This document shows, piece after piece, positions 16,636 to 25,727 of a stretch of 64,000 nucleotides of DNA. The stretch comes from Streptomyces sp. NBC_01214 (GTDB taxonomy: Bacteria; Actinomycetota; Actinomycetes; Streptomycetales; Streptomycetaceae): positions 3,505,001-3,569,000 of the forward strand of contig NZ_JAPEOS010000001.1 in the NCBI RefSeq assembly GCF_026340975.1, given 5' to 3'. Made by a program: the position numbers and the translations under genes. The notes beneath the pieces are model-generated. The model was not told the origin of the DNA. It saw nothing but the letters and a program-made list of their open reading frames with translations, and made no database searches. Positions within the stretch are counted from its first letter, which is position 1; every line of letters starts with the position of its first letter.

Positions 16636-17541
16636 ATGTTCGATCTTCACCGGCTCAGACTTCTCAGGGAGCTCAAGCACCGCGGCACGCTGGCCGCCGT
16701 TGCTGCTGCCTTGTCCTACAGTCCATCGACCATTTCTCAGCAGTTGTCGCTGCTGGAATCCGAGGTCGGCGTTCGGCTACTGGAACACGTCGGTCGGCGG
16801 GTACGCCTCACCCAACAGGCGGAGATTCTCGTCGCCCACACCGAGGCTGTCCTGGAGCGGCTGGAACGCGCAGAGACCGACATCGCGACATCCTTGGCCG
16901 ATTTGACCGGAACACTCCGCATCGCCTCCTTTCAGAGTGCGGCGCTGGCCCTGGTCCCCACCGCACTGAACTTGTTGAATACCGCTCATCCGCTGCTGCG
17001 TGTCCATCTCACTCAGATGGAGCGGGAAAGTGCCATTTCTGCTCTGCTAGCGCGTGACTTCGATCTGATCATCGACGTGGAGTACCCCGGTATTCCCGGT
17101 CCCCGGCCCGTAGAGGTGGAGCAGGAGGAGTTGTGTGAGGACACCCTGCATCTGGCTCATCCGGCCATTGGGGGCGTGGCCGACCCCATGGAGGCTCTCC
17201 TCAGCCTGGCAGGACAGCCGTGGATCATGGAGCCCGAAGGAACCATGGCTCGCCGCTGGTCGATGGCACTGTGCCGCGAAGCAGGCTTCGAACCCGACAT
17301 CCGTTACGAGTCCACCGATCACTTCCTGCATCTGCGGCTAGCCGAACAGGGTCATGCGGCCGCGCTGCTTCCGGGTTTGGCATGGCACGGCCGTCCCCCG
17401 ACCGTCCCCATACAGCCACTGCCACGGGCTCATCACAGACGCAGACTGCTCACTGCCGTGCGTCGCGGAGGCGGCCAGCACCCCACCATCAAAGCCGCCC
17501 GACAGGCACTGCTCCAGGCTGCTGAGCAGCTGGTGCTGTGA
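16636..17541 (+). CDS. LysR family transcriptional regulator
   Basis: A 301-residue LysR protein. The N-terminal helix-turn-helix (residues 1-65) has LAAVAAALSYSPSTISQQLSL, followed by a type 2 periplasmic-binding-like effector domain (about 90-295). It lies 249 bases after paaE on the same strand, in its own transcription unit, and converges with another LysR gene. It may control the paa operon or a distant target; no target is evident. The sequence between paaE and this gene holds the dispersed repeat. Confidence 0.85.
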   Translation: MFDLHRLRLLRELKHRGTLAAVAAALSYSPSTISQQLSLLESEVGVRLLEHVGRRVRLTQQAEILVAHTEAVLERLERAETDIATSLADLTGTLRIASFQSAALALVPTALNLLNTAHPLLRVHLTQMERESAISALLARDFDLIIDVEYPGIPGPRPVEVEQEELCEDTLHLAHPAIGGVADPMEALLSLAGQPWIMEPEGTMARRWSMALCREAGFEPDIRYESTDHFLHLRLAEQGHAAALLPGLAWHGRPPTVPIQPLPRAHHRRRLLTAVRRGGGQHPTIKAARQALLQAAEQLVL

Positions 17542-17570
17542 CCGCATGAGCCGCGGGGGCCCTGCTCTTG

Positions 17571-18413
17571 TCAGGCCAGACGTCTGAGCACGTCTTCGAC
17601 CGCGTCGATGAGCGGATCGCCTTCAGTGCCTGCCCGCCGTATGAGACCCAGTTCGACGTCAGGAAGTTCTGGCAGGCCGCCGTACGCGGCGGTGCCGGGT
17701 TCCACACAGGCGGGCAGTAGAGCCGCAGCGCCGAGGCCGGCCCGGACGGCGGCTTGCACGGCGGCCAGGCTGGTGCTTTCGAAAACAACACGCCATGTAC
17801 GTCCGTTGGCTTCCAGCGCGTCGAGCACCGGCGTGCGCCAGCGACACGGCAGGGAGAACAGCACGAGAGGGAGGGGGTCAGCGTCTGGATCCAGTCCGGG
17901 CCCGACGGCCCATCTCAGCGGCAACCGAATCGTCCAGCGCGGTAGGCCGGGCAGGTAGGACGGATCACACAGGGCGATGTGGATGCGTCCGGAGGAAAAG
18001 GCCTCCCTCATGTACGGCCCAGGAGCGCTGACCACTTCCAGCGTCGCTTCGGGGTTAAGGCGGGCAAAATCGGCAAGTGCCTGGGGAAACGGTGCAGCGG
18101 CGAGGTCCTCGATCAGTCCCACACCGCAATGACCCGTCACCGTTCGCCTTGTTGCTGTGAGCGCCTGGGCAGACAGGGCCAGGATCCGCTCGGCATAGGG
18201 CAGCAATGCCTCGCCAGCCTTGGTCGGGCTCACTCCGGTGGCCGTACGGTGCAGCAGTGGCTGTCCGACGGAGCGTTCGAGCTTCCGCAGCTGCTGGCTG
18301 AGGGCCGGCTGGCTGTACCCGAGCGCGGCTGCGGCGCGACTGATACTGCCGAGGCGGGCGCAGCTGACGAACATCCGCAGCAACGACGTCTCTAGATCGC
18401 GGTCGAAGGCCAT
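17571..18413 (-). CDS. LysR family transcriptional regulator (probable regulator of phzF)
   Basis: A 280-residue LysR protein. The helix-turn-helix contains RAAAALGYSQPALSQQLRKL near residues 25-45, and the effector-binding domain is somewhat short. It is divergent from the PhzF-family gene across 72 bases, the classic arrangement in which a LysR regulator controls its neighbour. It ends 29 bases from the convergent LysR gene, with no clear terminator between them. Confidence 0.85.
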   Translation of the reverse strand: MAFDRDLETSLLRMFVSCARLGSISRAAAALGYSQPALSQQLRKLERSVGQPLLHRTATGVSPTKAGEALLPYAERILALSAQALTATRRTVTGHCGVGLIEDLAAAPFPQALADFARLNPEATLEVVSAPGPYMREAFSSGRIHIALCDPSYLPGLPRWTIRLPLRWAVGPGLDPDADPLPLVLFSLPCRWRTPVLDALEANGRTWRVVFESTSLAAVQAAVRAGLGAAALLPACVEPGTAAYGGLPELPDVELGLIRRAGTEGDPLIDAVEDVLRRLA

Positions 18414-18485
18414 AACCGCACGTTATACGGCCCCCTGTTCATTGGGTAGTTCCATCTGAAGGAGCGAATCATTAGCGTCAGTCCC

Positions 18486-19349
18486 ATGCACTACTTCCAC
18501 GTCGATGTGTTCAGCTCTCGGCCCTTCAGCGGCAACAGCCTCACTGTCTTCCCCGATGCCGCCCAGCTCAGCAGCGACCAGATGGCGGCCATCACGCGGG
18601 AAATGCGCCACTTCGAATCGATCTTCCTGACAGGTGAGGACGCGGGAGACGGAGCTTGGCGGGCCCGCGTCTTCGACCTCGTCGAGGAACTCGACTTCGC
18701 CGGCCACCCTGTCATCGGAGCCGCCTGCGTCCTGCACGCGCTGCACGGCAGTGGCGACCGTGAGACGTGGACGATGAAATTGAAAGCCCGCACGGTGGAG
18801 ATCACCACACACCGGCGTGGTCCTGGGCAGTACGCGAGCGTGCTGGATCAGGGCGCTCCCTCCTTCCTCGGCCAGCCGGACCGCAAGGACCTGGCGTCTT
18901 GGTTTTCGCTGAATGAAGAAGACCTGGATGCGGATCTCCCGCCCGAGGTGGTCTCCACCGGCCTGCGCTACCTGGTGCTGCCGGTACGCAGCGGCGCACT
19001 CGAACGGGCCCGGATCGCTTTCGATCTCGACACGCCGCTTTCCAGTCTCGGCGCACAGTTCGCCTATCTCCTCGATGCCGACACCTTGGAGTCACGGCAC
19101 TGGAACAACGACGGCATCGTCGAGGACGTGGCGACCGGAAGCGGAGCAGGATGTGCCGCCGCCTATCTGCGCCGCCACGGCCGCATCCGCGACGGGGAAA
19201 AGGTGGTCCTCAGACAGGGCCGGTTCACTGGCCGTCCCAGCCAGATGACGATCAGCGCGCAGGGCCCAAGCGGGGACGTCCGCTCGGTACAGGTCGGCGG
19301 CGAAGTCTCGTTCGTCGCGAACGGACGTTTGGAGGAGCTGCCAGCATGA
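18486..19349 (+). CDS. PhzF family isomerase/epimerase
   Basis: A 287-residue protein of the diaminopimelate-epimerase-fold PhzF family. The N-terminus reads HYFHVDVFSSRPFSGNSLTVF, split here as HYFHVDVF and SRPFSGN. A conserved Glu/His region includes HFESIFL and FAGHPVIGAACVL, and GSGAGCAAAYL is near the C-terminus. Family members isomerise dihydro-hydroxyanthranilate in phenazine pathways, but most have no known substrate. GAAGGAG lies about 17 bases upstream, which is far for a ribosome site. A second, diverged PhzF gene is at 40131-40967. No phenazine genes are nearby. Confidence 0.85.
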   Translation: MHYFHVDVFSSRPFSGNSLTVFPDAAQLSSDQMAAITREMRHFESIFLTGEDAGDGAWRARVFDLVEELDFAGHPVIGAACVLHALHGSGDRETWTMKLKARTVEITTHRRGPGQYASVLDQGAPSFLGQPDRKDLASWFSLNEEDLDADLPPEVVSTGLRYLVLPVRSGALERARIAFDLDTPLSSLGAQFAYLLDADTLESRHWNNDGIVEDVATGSGAGCAAAYLRRHGRIRDGEKVVLRQGRFTGRPSQMTISAQGPSGDVRSVQVGGEVSFVANGRLEELPA

Positions 19350-20075
19350 GCGGCTTGCTGCAATACTTCCGGTCCGACAGCCGTCGTCTGGTCGCTGTCG
19401 GGTGAACCCATCCGGGGGAGCGGGCCAGATTCGACGCCATCTTTTTGCGGAGTCGGTCACGACTTCTCTCTGACGGCTCGGCCGGTAGAGCGTCGGCGAT
19501 GTCACGTAAAGGATGCCGCGTCCGGCAGAGCAGTTTCTCGACCTGAGGATTCAAACTGGCGGCCCATTCAGACCGCCCAGCGCCGTCTGGCGGGTTCGGC
19601 CGCTTTGGTATATCGCTGCACTGCATCTCCTGATGTCGCCCGCGGCCACGACGTCACCACGCCTGCGAAGGTTTGGAAGACGACTGTCGCTTCGCAAAAG
19701 CGCTCCGCCTCCACCAGCGCGTAGGCAAGCGTTCAGGTCGACGAGGTGGACGCGTGCTGCAAGAACCCGGGGCTGAGACAGAGCCGGGTTGCCCGCCCCA
19801 GCGCTACGGTTTCCCTCGGCGTCTCGGCCGACACCCTCGGCAGCCAAGCGCTCAAGCCGGCCTGCCACCATAGGAGGCGGTCGCGCCGAGAGTTCCCCCA
19901 GCCAGTGGCACTGGCACAGCAAACGTAAGCCGCATCTCGTCAGAGGAAGACCCATGCTCAGATTCCTAGCCGCCGAAGCCGATTCGACGTCCATAAGAGC
20001 AGGACAACACGGGCCGGACTCGGATGCCGAATTCCGCGCCGGTTGGTCAGTTGCACAGACTGGATCAATACACTC
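19350..20075. other. Intergenic, no convincing gene
   Basis: This stretch after phzF shows frames of mixed quality and no protein family I recognise. Base use is less biased than in the flanking genes, which fits non-coding or decayed sequence. I see no hairpin of note. Confidence 0.5.
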
Positions 20076-20507
20076 ATGAACGCTGAACTTCCTACCGGAT
20101 ATGAGATATCCGCAGACCCCACCCGCCTCGATCCTGCGCTGATCCACCAGTGGCTGTCACAGGACTCCTACTGGGCCGTTGGTCGATCCAGGGAAAAACA
20201 GGACATGGCGATCGCCTGTTCCCTCAACTTCGGCGTCTACGACAGCGTCTCAGGCGCCCAGGTCGGTTATGCCCGTGTTGTCACTGACTCGGCCACCTTC
20301 GCCTGGTTGTGTGACGTCTACATCGCACGCGACGCACGTGGCAAGGGCCTGGGAACCGCTCTGGCCACTGCGATCCGGGACCATCTTTCTCCTTACGGCC
20401 TGCGTCGAATCCTGCTGGCCACGGCGGACGCGCACGCGGTCTACGCCAAGGTGGGCTTCGCATCACTGGAGAAACCGGAGAAATGGATGACTCTAGGGGA
20501 GCAGTGA
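20076..20507 (+). CDS. GNAT family N-acetyltransferase
   Basis: A 143-residue single-domain GNAT protein. The acetyl-CoA pyrophosphate-binding loop is visible as RDARGKGLGTALA (about residues 83-95), after the beta-4 strand WLCDVYIA and before a C-terminal YAKVGF. Such proteins transfer acetyl groups to small amines or proteins; the substrate is unknown. It stands alone with 5' and 3' spacers. I chose the ATG at 20076, where homology to the fold begins; an in-frame TTG or GTG upstream cannot be excluded. Confidence 0.8.
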   Translation: MNAELPTGYEISADPTRLDPALIHQWLSQDSYWAVGRSREKQDMAIACSLNFGVYDSVSGAQVGYARVVTDSATFAWLCDVYIARDARGKGLGTALATAIRDHLSPYGLRRILLATADAHAVYAKVGFASLEKPEKWMTLGEQ

Positions 20508-20735
20508 GCCCCCAAGCACCTCGGCGAAACGGGCCTCCAGCCGCGATACGGGGAACGCGAGACCGGACCAAGGCAGGCGGTACGAGCTGCCGCAATACGG
20601 TGCGCGGGGAAGCCAAGCGCCTCGCCGTAGTTGCGGTTCGACGGATTCGGAACACCGCTCCGCCGACTCGTCCCAACACGCTGCGACGCTCTTCGGCGTG
20701 TGGTCCTATGAGACCGGACGGGATCAGGGAGAGGC

Positions 20736-21293
20736 ATGCCGGAAGACCAGTCGGGCCTGTATCAGGCAGGCGAAACGTTGCTGTTGGTCAAGGTGCCCGA
20801 AGCCGAGCCGCTCGTGGGCGGATGGCGCCGGCGGTTCGACTCCTCGGCCGGAGCCAGGCTTCCGGCGCACGTGACGGTGCTCTATCCATTTCTGGACCAT
20901 GGCCGCATCGATGCCGACGTGCTCGGCGCGCTCGAATTACTCGTTGGTGCCCACGGAGCCTTCGACATCCGGTTCGAATGCTTCGGGCGGTTCCCCGACG
21001 TGCTCTTCCTGGTGCCGACACCGGGGGGTCCGCTGCGGGCTCTTACTCAAGCCGTCTGCGAACGATGGCCGGAGGTCCCGCCCTATGGGGGCCGGTTCGT
21101 CGAGGTCGTCCCGCACCTGACGGTGGCCCATGGTCAGGAGCGGAGCGTATTCGACGAGGCCGAGGCCGCCCTCACCGGCCGTCTGCCGGTCACCGCCCGC
21201 GTTTCGGCGGTTCAGCTTTTGGTTTGCGACGGCGAGTCCTGGCATGAACAGGCGGCCTTTCCCCTGCTCGGTCGAGGTGAATCATGTCGATGA
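20736..21293 (+). CDS. 2H phosphoesterase superfamily (LigT/2'-5' RNA ligase-like) protein
   Basis: A 185-residue protein with the two HxT-type motifs of the 2H family, AHVTVLYPF near residue 48 and PHLTVAHG near 128. These bind the phosphate in cyclic phosphodiesterase or RNA ligase-like reactions. GGGAGAGG precedes the ATG at good spacing. The genomic partner and substrate are unknown. A spacer of 228 bases separates it from the upstream GNAT gene. Confidence 0.75.
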   Translation: MPEDQSGLYQAGETLLLVKVPEAEPLVGGWRRRFDSSAGARLPAHVTVLYPFLDHGRIDADVLGALELLVGAHGAFDIRFECFGRFPDVLFLVPTPGGPLRALTQAVCERWPEVPPYGGRFVEVVPHLTVAHGQERSVFDEAEAALTGRLPVTARVSAVQLLVCDGESWHEQAAFPLLGRGESCR

Positions 21294-21361
21294 GGTCGTC
21301 GCGGCTGGTGAGGTTGCCGTACCGAAGGTCGCAATCCGCCAGAAGGGGTACTTGGAGTTGG

Positions 21362-21436
21362 ATTGTTCCGGACGGGCTGTGGGAATCGCGGAGCCGCTGA
21401 TCCCACCGTCAAAGGTGCGGCCGCAGGGCGGGCGCC
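21362..21436 (+). pseudogene. IS5-family transposase N-terminal fragment
   Basis: Two adjacent frames read IVPDGLW and then IAEPLIPPSKVRPQGG, the typical start of Streptomyces IS5-family transposases, with a frame change between them. Only about 25 codons remain. The rest of 21294-21934 shows no recognisable gene. An AT-rich patch at about 21840-21880 may be promoter sequence. Confidence 0.55.
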
Positions 21437-21929
21437 GGCACGAGCGCATCATGGGCCCGGCGCGCGGCGGGCTACCGCCTCGTACAGACGCCACTCGGCC
21501 CCGTGCGGGCCTCCGACACCTGCCTGGCCAGCACCGAGACGCCGGGCAGCAGCACCCTGCGTCTGTCGTTGGCCATTTCACGACGCGCATACCCCCGAGC
21601 CTCCATCCGGGATGGCTATAGCGCTGATGGCGGCAGTCGTCAGCACGGGGCCGACGACCTGACCCGTGCTCATGAGTCCCTGATGCCCCAGCGTTCCAAG
21701 CAAATTAGGTGTATCTGGTTGATACTGATCCGGCTTGCTGCAGCGCTGCCTATCAAGTCGATCGCCTTGCTGAGGTCGGTCATTTCCCCCGTCAGCAGGC
21801 GAGGGAGGTCGCCCCCCTCCCTACGCGCGAGTCTTCAAGCAAGTTGATATGTAAAGAGTTTGACTATTTGATGGAGGTCGGCTCTATTCTTCCATCCAGG
21901 AGGCGACCCCCTTGCATGCCGTATAGGCC

Positions 21930-21947
21930 CCGCTGTGGGCACAGCGG
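21930..21947. repeat. 18-bp palindrome over the start of the next gene
   Basis: CCGCTGTG-GG-CACAGCGG is a perfect inverted repeat with 8-bp arms. It covers the only usable GTG start (21935) of the following membrane protein. In RNA it would form a tight hairpin over the initiation codon. An AGGAGG at 21899-21904 lies too far upstream of this GTG. Confidence 0.5.
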
Positions 21948-22414
21948 TTCTGCGTCACGCGTGGTTCTTCTTCGGTTTCCTCTATGAGGAGATCGTCGAT
22001 GTCCCGAACATGATGATGGGCGCACATGCTGTGGAAGCCCAGTCTTTGTGGGACCCGTATCATTCGGTCACCAACCCGGTCTTCTACTATGCGATCGTGG
22101 CTGTCCCGGTACTGGGCTCGCTGGCCTTTCTCTGGCTGAAGCGGGGCGGGCTGTCGCCCGCGAACCAGACTCGCCTGCGACTCGCCACCTGCGGCCATCT
22201 CGCTATGGCCGCGCTCACCTTCGTCGCCGTCACGCAAATCAACGGCACGCTGTATTTCGGGCCTCCGATCAACGACCCGGCGCGCGTCGGCACACTTGCC
22301 TGGGCCTGGTTCGGAGTCAACGCTCTGCGCATCGGGGCCACAGCCTTCGCCACGGTCAAACTCCTCGACTTGTACCTGAACATCCGCGGTACGTCGACAC
22401 GTTATCCCGCATGA
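21935..22414 (+). CDS. Hypothetical membrane protein, about four transmembrane segments
   Basis: A 159-residue protein with hydrophobic stretches near residues 5-20, 50-68, 82-100 and 120-142, and the motif GTLYFGPPINDP in the third loop. I do not recognise the family. The GTG at 21935 is the first canonical start in frame after a stop at 21869, yet it has no ribosome site and sits in a perfect palindrome. An ATG at 21916, 11 bases after AGGAGG, is in another frame and stops after 23 codons. A one-base frameshift near the 5' end would join a good start to this frame, so the gene may be slightly damaged. Confidence 0.5.
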   Translation: MGTAVLRHAWFFFGFLYEEIVDVPNMMMGAHAVEAQSLWDPYHSVTNPVFYYAIVAVPVLGSLAFLWLKRGGLSPANQTRLRLATCGHLAMAALTFVAVTQINGTLYFGPPINDPARVGTLAWAWFGVNALRIGATAFATVKLLDLYLNIRGTSTRYPA

Positions 22415-23256
22415 CCTGCCTCTCGACTGCCCACCACCGAGGTATCACGGCAGCCGCGTCAACGGGATACACCAGCCCGCAGGCCAGGGCCGAAGCTGGC
22501 TCTCACCGTGGCAGCGTGCATTGACGATCCGGCGCGGGCTCGGGCATCGGCTGCTTCCCCGCGGGGTGCCCCGTCGCGATCGTCAAGGGGCTGGAGGTGG
22601 TCACGGCTGAAGCGCCAGGAACGCCGGGCCGGCCGCGTTCGCGCTGCAGATCAAGCCTCGCCACGATCGGGAGCTTTCCTTTCGCAGGTTGGGGGCCACC
22701 ACGTAAGGGCTGTCCTTCCCACAGCGGGCGGGTAGGCACGGCGGGCTGCCGCATGGTGCTGGAGGCCGGGCGCGGCCGAGCTGGTTGAAGGGCGACAAGG
22801 TGGCGGACCCACTCCTCACGATCGGTGGCGTCACCGGGTGACAACCCGCGTCGCGCCCACCTCCGTGGCATCCGTGGAACTCTTCGAAGCCGTGGATCAA
22901 CGTGAGTAACGTGACGGTGGCGACGGGCCGCTCACGGAAACCGTCAGCGCCTGAACCTGACTTGAGGCTAACGTTCGATTCTCTCGACGATGAATGATCG
23001 GAAACTTGCGCTAGAAAAGGTGCTGGCCGATCGGCACAGTAGCTCCGAGTCGATCAACTTGTCGGCTCGCTGGAAGTCGGCGCCAGAGCGTCCCCCGCTG
23101 GCGTTGTCACACGACCAGCAGGTCGTACAGGAACCGCAGGGCCGACCTGGGCAGAACGACATCTGATGGTTGTTGACGGTGCCCAAATCGTCCAATTCGG
23201 GGATGAGGCTACGGGCGACGCGAAGACGACTCTCTTCTCTCTTCAAAGGTGAACGC
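22415..23256. other. Intergenic with dispersed repeat, no convincing gene
   Basis: No frame here resembles a protein I know. The only clear structure is copy B of the 89-bp repeat at 22970-23058. The remainder is probably decayed sequence upstream of the EEP-fold hydrolase. Confidence 0.5.
22970..23058. repeat. 89-bp dispersed repeat, copy B
   Basis: This is the partner of 16403-16491, roughly 80% identical by eye in the same orientation, with CTCGACGATGAATGATCGG and CGGCACAGTA conserved. The two copies bracket the LysR/PhzF/GNAT/LigT region. Similarity ends within a few bases of the same points in both copies, as expected for a discrete unit. Confidence 0.6.
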
Positions 23257-24201
23257 ATGAGCCAGCATGTGACAGTCCTGTGCTGGAACCTCAAACGCAA
23301 CGGTGCTGGTGACACCACCAAGCGGCGGCGTGCTCACGAGCTGCTGGCATCCCTCGACCCTCACCTCGTCCTCCGCCAAGAGATGGATGGTGCTGCGGCG
23401 GACGGCAACCGGATCATGTACGAGGTTGAGGCTGTCCTTGGCTTGCGCGGCTGGCTCGGCCCCCGAGCCTGCACGGCCGTCTTCGCGAACCCGACGCTGT
23501 TCCAGCCGCTGAGGGAGTGTGAGGACGTCGGCCCTGTTTGGGTTCATCCACCCACGGTTGCGGTCTTCCGCTTCACACCAGGCGGCAGCCAGTCCCTGCC
23601 CCTTGTTGTGGCTTCTTATCACCTGAACCACGCCTCGGCCACAACCCGCCAGGCCGAGGTGGAGCGGCTGACGAAGTGGGCCGACCGCAAGTGGACGATG
23701 CCGGACGGCGAGCGGATGCTGATGCCTGCCCTCATGGGCGGTGACAACAACTCCTACCCGGTGCCCGGTCTGGAAGGGGACCTCCCCCTGCCGGATTTGG
23801 AACAGATCGCCGACCGGCCGCACCGGCTCCACCGCTCCCACATCGGCCCCGATGGGCAGCGGCTGTTGGACACCTGCCCTGACGAGGCTCTGCGCACCGC
23901 CGGCCTGGAGGACGTGGCCCGCTATTGGGCGAGCACCCGCGATGGCGACAAGGCAGCCGCGTCCCGCACGATGAACGCCAGTCCGACGCACGGCCCGGAC
24001 ACGCGGATCGACAGGATCTACGCCACGCCCGCCCTACTCGGAGCGGTGAGGGATTTCGACGTGATCGAGGTCGAACCGGGTATATCAGACCACCACATCG
24101 TCCGTCTGACCCTGGACGCCGACCGCCTGACCGACGCCCTCACCTACCGGCCCCGGAGGCAAGCCGCGCCAGCTGTAGGATCCGAAACGATCGACGACTG
24201 A
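23257..24201 (+). CDS. Endonuclease/exonuclease/phosphatase (EEP) fold protein
   Basis: A 314-residue protein of the EEP superfamily. Visible catalytic blocks are VLCWNLKRNG at the start, RQEMDG with the metal-binding Glu near residue 42, MGGDNNSY near 160, RIDRIYAT near 249 and the terminal SDHHIVRL. The family includes nucleases and phosphodiesterases. AAAGGTGA precedes the ATG. No signal peptide is visible, so it probably acts in the cytoplasm. Stand-alone copies are common in Streptomyces accessory DNA and their substrate is unknown. Confidence 0.75.
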   Translation: MSQHVTVLCWNLKRNGAGDTTKRRRAHELLASLDPHLVLRQEMDGAAADGNRIMYEVEAVLGLRGWLGPRACTAVFANPTLFQPLRECEDVGPVWVHPPTVAVFRFTPGGSQSLPLVVASYHLNHASATTRQAEVERLTKWADRKWTMPDGERMLMPALMGGDNNSYPVPGLEGDLPLPDLEQIADRPHRLHRSHIGPDGQRLLDTCPDEALRTAGLEDVARYWASTRDGDKAAASRTMNASPTHGPDTRIDRIYATPALLGAVRDFDVIEVEPGISDHHIVRLTLDADRLTDALTYRPRRQAAPAVGSETIDD

Positions 24202-24318
24202 AGCGCCCAGCTTACGACCAAACCGGGACCGGCGCCTGCCGTGGGCCGGCCGCGCTCGGCACCATGCCCGCAAGATCACGTCCATGGGTATTGCCGACGT
24301 AAGCCCCAAAGCCGGCAC

Positions 24319-24591
24319 ATGGAGGCCGCGGCGACCGACGACGCGCTGGCTCTGTTCGTGCTGCTGATGCAGGTGAGGCTGATCAGCGCCGCGCGCCGCG
24401 CGCCGGACCGGGACTGGGTGGCGGCCCGGGGCCGAGTGGCGAAGGCGTCACGGATGCTCGATGGGGTGTTCCGGCTGTGGAGCGAGCAGCAGGACCTGGT
24501 TGCCGAGAGCGGCGCGGATCTGGATGCGGGCGCGATGTGGCGGGCGCTGGAGACGGAGATCGGCCAAGGGGACCATCAGAACAGCCATTAA
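24319..24591 (+). CDS. Small hypothetical protein
   Basis: A 90-residue mostly helical protein with actinobacterial codon bias (MEAAATDDALALFVLLM at the start). I recognise no domain. It may be a real small gene of a mobile element, since a recombinase-like remnant follows on the other strand. The start is uncertain; an upstream in-frame GTG at 24241 would lengthen it. Confidence 0.35.
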   Translation: MEAAATDDALALFVLLMQVRLISAARRAPDRDWVAARGRVAKASRMLDGVFRLWSEQQDLVAESGADLDAGAMWRALETEIGQGDHQNSH

Positions 24592-24662
24592 CGCTAAGCA
24601 CTTGATCTTGCGAGAGCAGGACCCCGGCGGGAAGGCGTTCGCCGGGGTCGCCGGTCGCCAGG

Positions 24663-25000
24663 TCATCCAAGGGGAGTGGCTCCGGCGTTTGGGTGGGGCT
24701 GGGCCTGGAGCCGGTCGCGGAGGTCGATCTCTTCGGGGGTAAGCGGCTCCCCGGGGCGGCGGATGCGGACGGGCTTGGGCCGAAGCGGCAGGCCGTGGTC
24801 TGCGACGGCATGTTCAGCTTCTGCGAGTGCTCGGTAGAGGGATGCGACGGATGGGGACTTGCCTGCGTTCTTCCCAATCTTGATGGTGAGCTTCTTCGCG
24901 ATGTCCGGGACGGGGACGCCCTTGTCCTTACAGTGCGACGGCGAAGGTGTACGGCCCGCCGGAGAAACGCGAGGTCGCCTGGTACCTGGTGGATCGGGCA
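24663..25000 (-). pseudogene. C-terminal remnant of a recombinase-like DNA-binding protein
   Basis: The minus strand encodes a helix-turn-helix-like tail: DIAKKLTIKIGKNAGKSPS followed by VASLYRALAEAE and RPKPVRIRRPGEPLT. It resembles the ends of Streptomyces recombinase-family proteins. The matching upstream part (FSGGPYTFAVAL) is in a different frame across about position 24930, so a frameshift separates them. The N-terminal catalytic domain is missing. Family assignment is from memory and tentative. Confidence 0.4.
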
Positions 25001-25031
25001 ACCGCGCACAGGATCGGCGGACGGCACCCGC

Positions 25032-25643
25032 TCAGTTCCCGTTCCGCACCAGCAGCCCGTCCACCAGGTGCTCCAGTGCCTCCGTCATCTCCGTGCGGGT
25101 GGCCCCGGGATCGTCCGCGTGCGCGACCATCAGCGCCGCCTCGTCCAGCGCGCCGAGAAGGATGTGGGCCAGCGGCGGTACGGGCCGGGGGGCCAGCGCC
25201 CCGGCCGCCATCGCCGCCTCCAGGGCCGCCGTGATCACTCCGAGGCCGTGCTCCTGGCCGATCTCCCGCCACCGCCGCCAGCCCAGCACCCCTGGGGCGT
25301 CCAGCAGCAGAACGCGTTCCACGTCCGGCTCGGCGAAGGCGTCGAGAAACGCGCGCGCCCCCGCCTTAAGCGCCTGCACCGGATCCGTGGCGGTCGTCAT
25401 GACCTGCCCGGCGATCCGCTCGGTCAGCTCCGCCTCGACCGTCTGCACCGTGGCGTCGAACAGATCGTTCTTGTCCCGGAATTGGTGGTAGAGCGCCCCC
25501 CGGGTCACCCCGGCGGCCCGGACGATCTCCTCGGTCCCCACCCCCGCGTAGCCGCGCTCGCCGAACAGCGACCGGGCGGCGGCGATGAGAGCCGCCCGGG
25601 TCGCCCGGGAACGCTGGGTGTGCTTGGTGCCGGTCGATTCCAT
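25032..25643 (-). CDS. TetR family transcriptional regulator
   Basis: A 203-residue TetR protein. The N-terminal helix-turn-helix (about residues 10-57) contains ALIAAARSLFGERGYAGVG and TRGALYHQFRDKNDLF. A C-terminal ligand and dimerisation domain follows. It is divergent from the alpha/beta hydrolase gene across an 84-base spacer carrying two matching half-palindromes, so it very probably represses both genes and responds to the hydrolase substrate or a related compound. The ATG at 25643 gives a normal TetR N-terminus. Confidence 0.88.
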   Translation of the reverse strand: MESTGTKHTQRSRATRAALIAAARSLFGERGYAGVGTEEIVRAAGVTRGALYHQFRDKNDLFDATVQTVEAELTERIAGQVMTTATDPVQALKAGARAFLDAFAEPDVERVLLLDAPGVLGWRRWREIGQEHGLGVITAALEAAMAAGALAPRPVPPLAHILLGALDEAALMVAHADDPGATRTEMTEALEHLVDGLLVRNGN

Positions 25644-25661
25644 CCTGCCCCCTTGAGTTCC

Positions 25662-25701
25662 GTACAGCCTGTATGCCACTCTACATGCATACAGTCTGTA
25701 C
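25662..25701. promoter_or_regulatory. Double TetR operator between divergent genes
   Basis: Two palindromes, TACAGCCTGTA (25663-25673) and TACAGTCTGTA (25690-25700), lie 27 bases apart. They are also arranged as a larger inverted repeat (GTACAG-N2-TGTATGC against GCATACA-N2-CTGTAC). The spacing is close to two and a half helical turns. They lie in the spacer between the TetR gene and the hydrolase gene, as expected for an autoregulated divergent promoter. Confidence 0.75.
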
Positions 25702-25727
25702 GTAATTTGCCCCGAAGGGTGCCCGCC

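Noticed and set aside
18486..19349. Phenazine biosynthesis gene
   Set aside because: PhzF-family membership alone is not evidence; no other phz genes are present near either PhzF copy.
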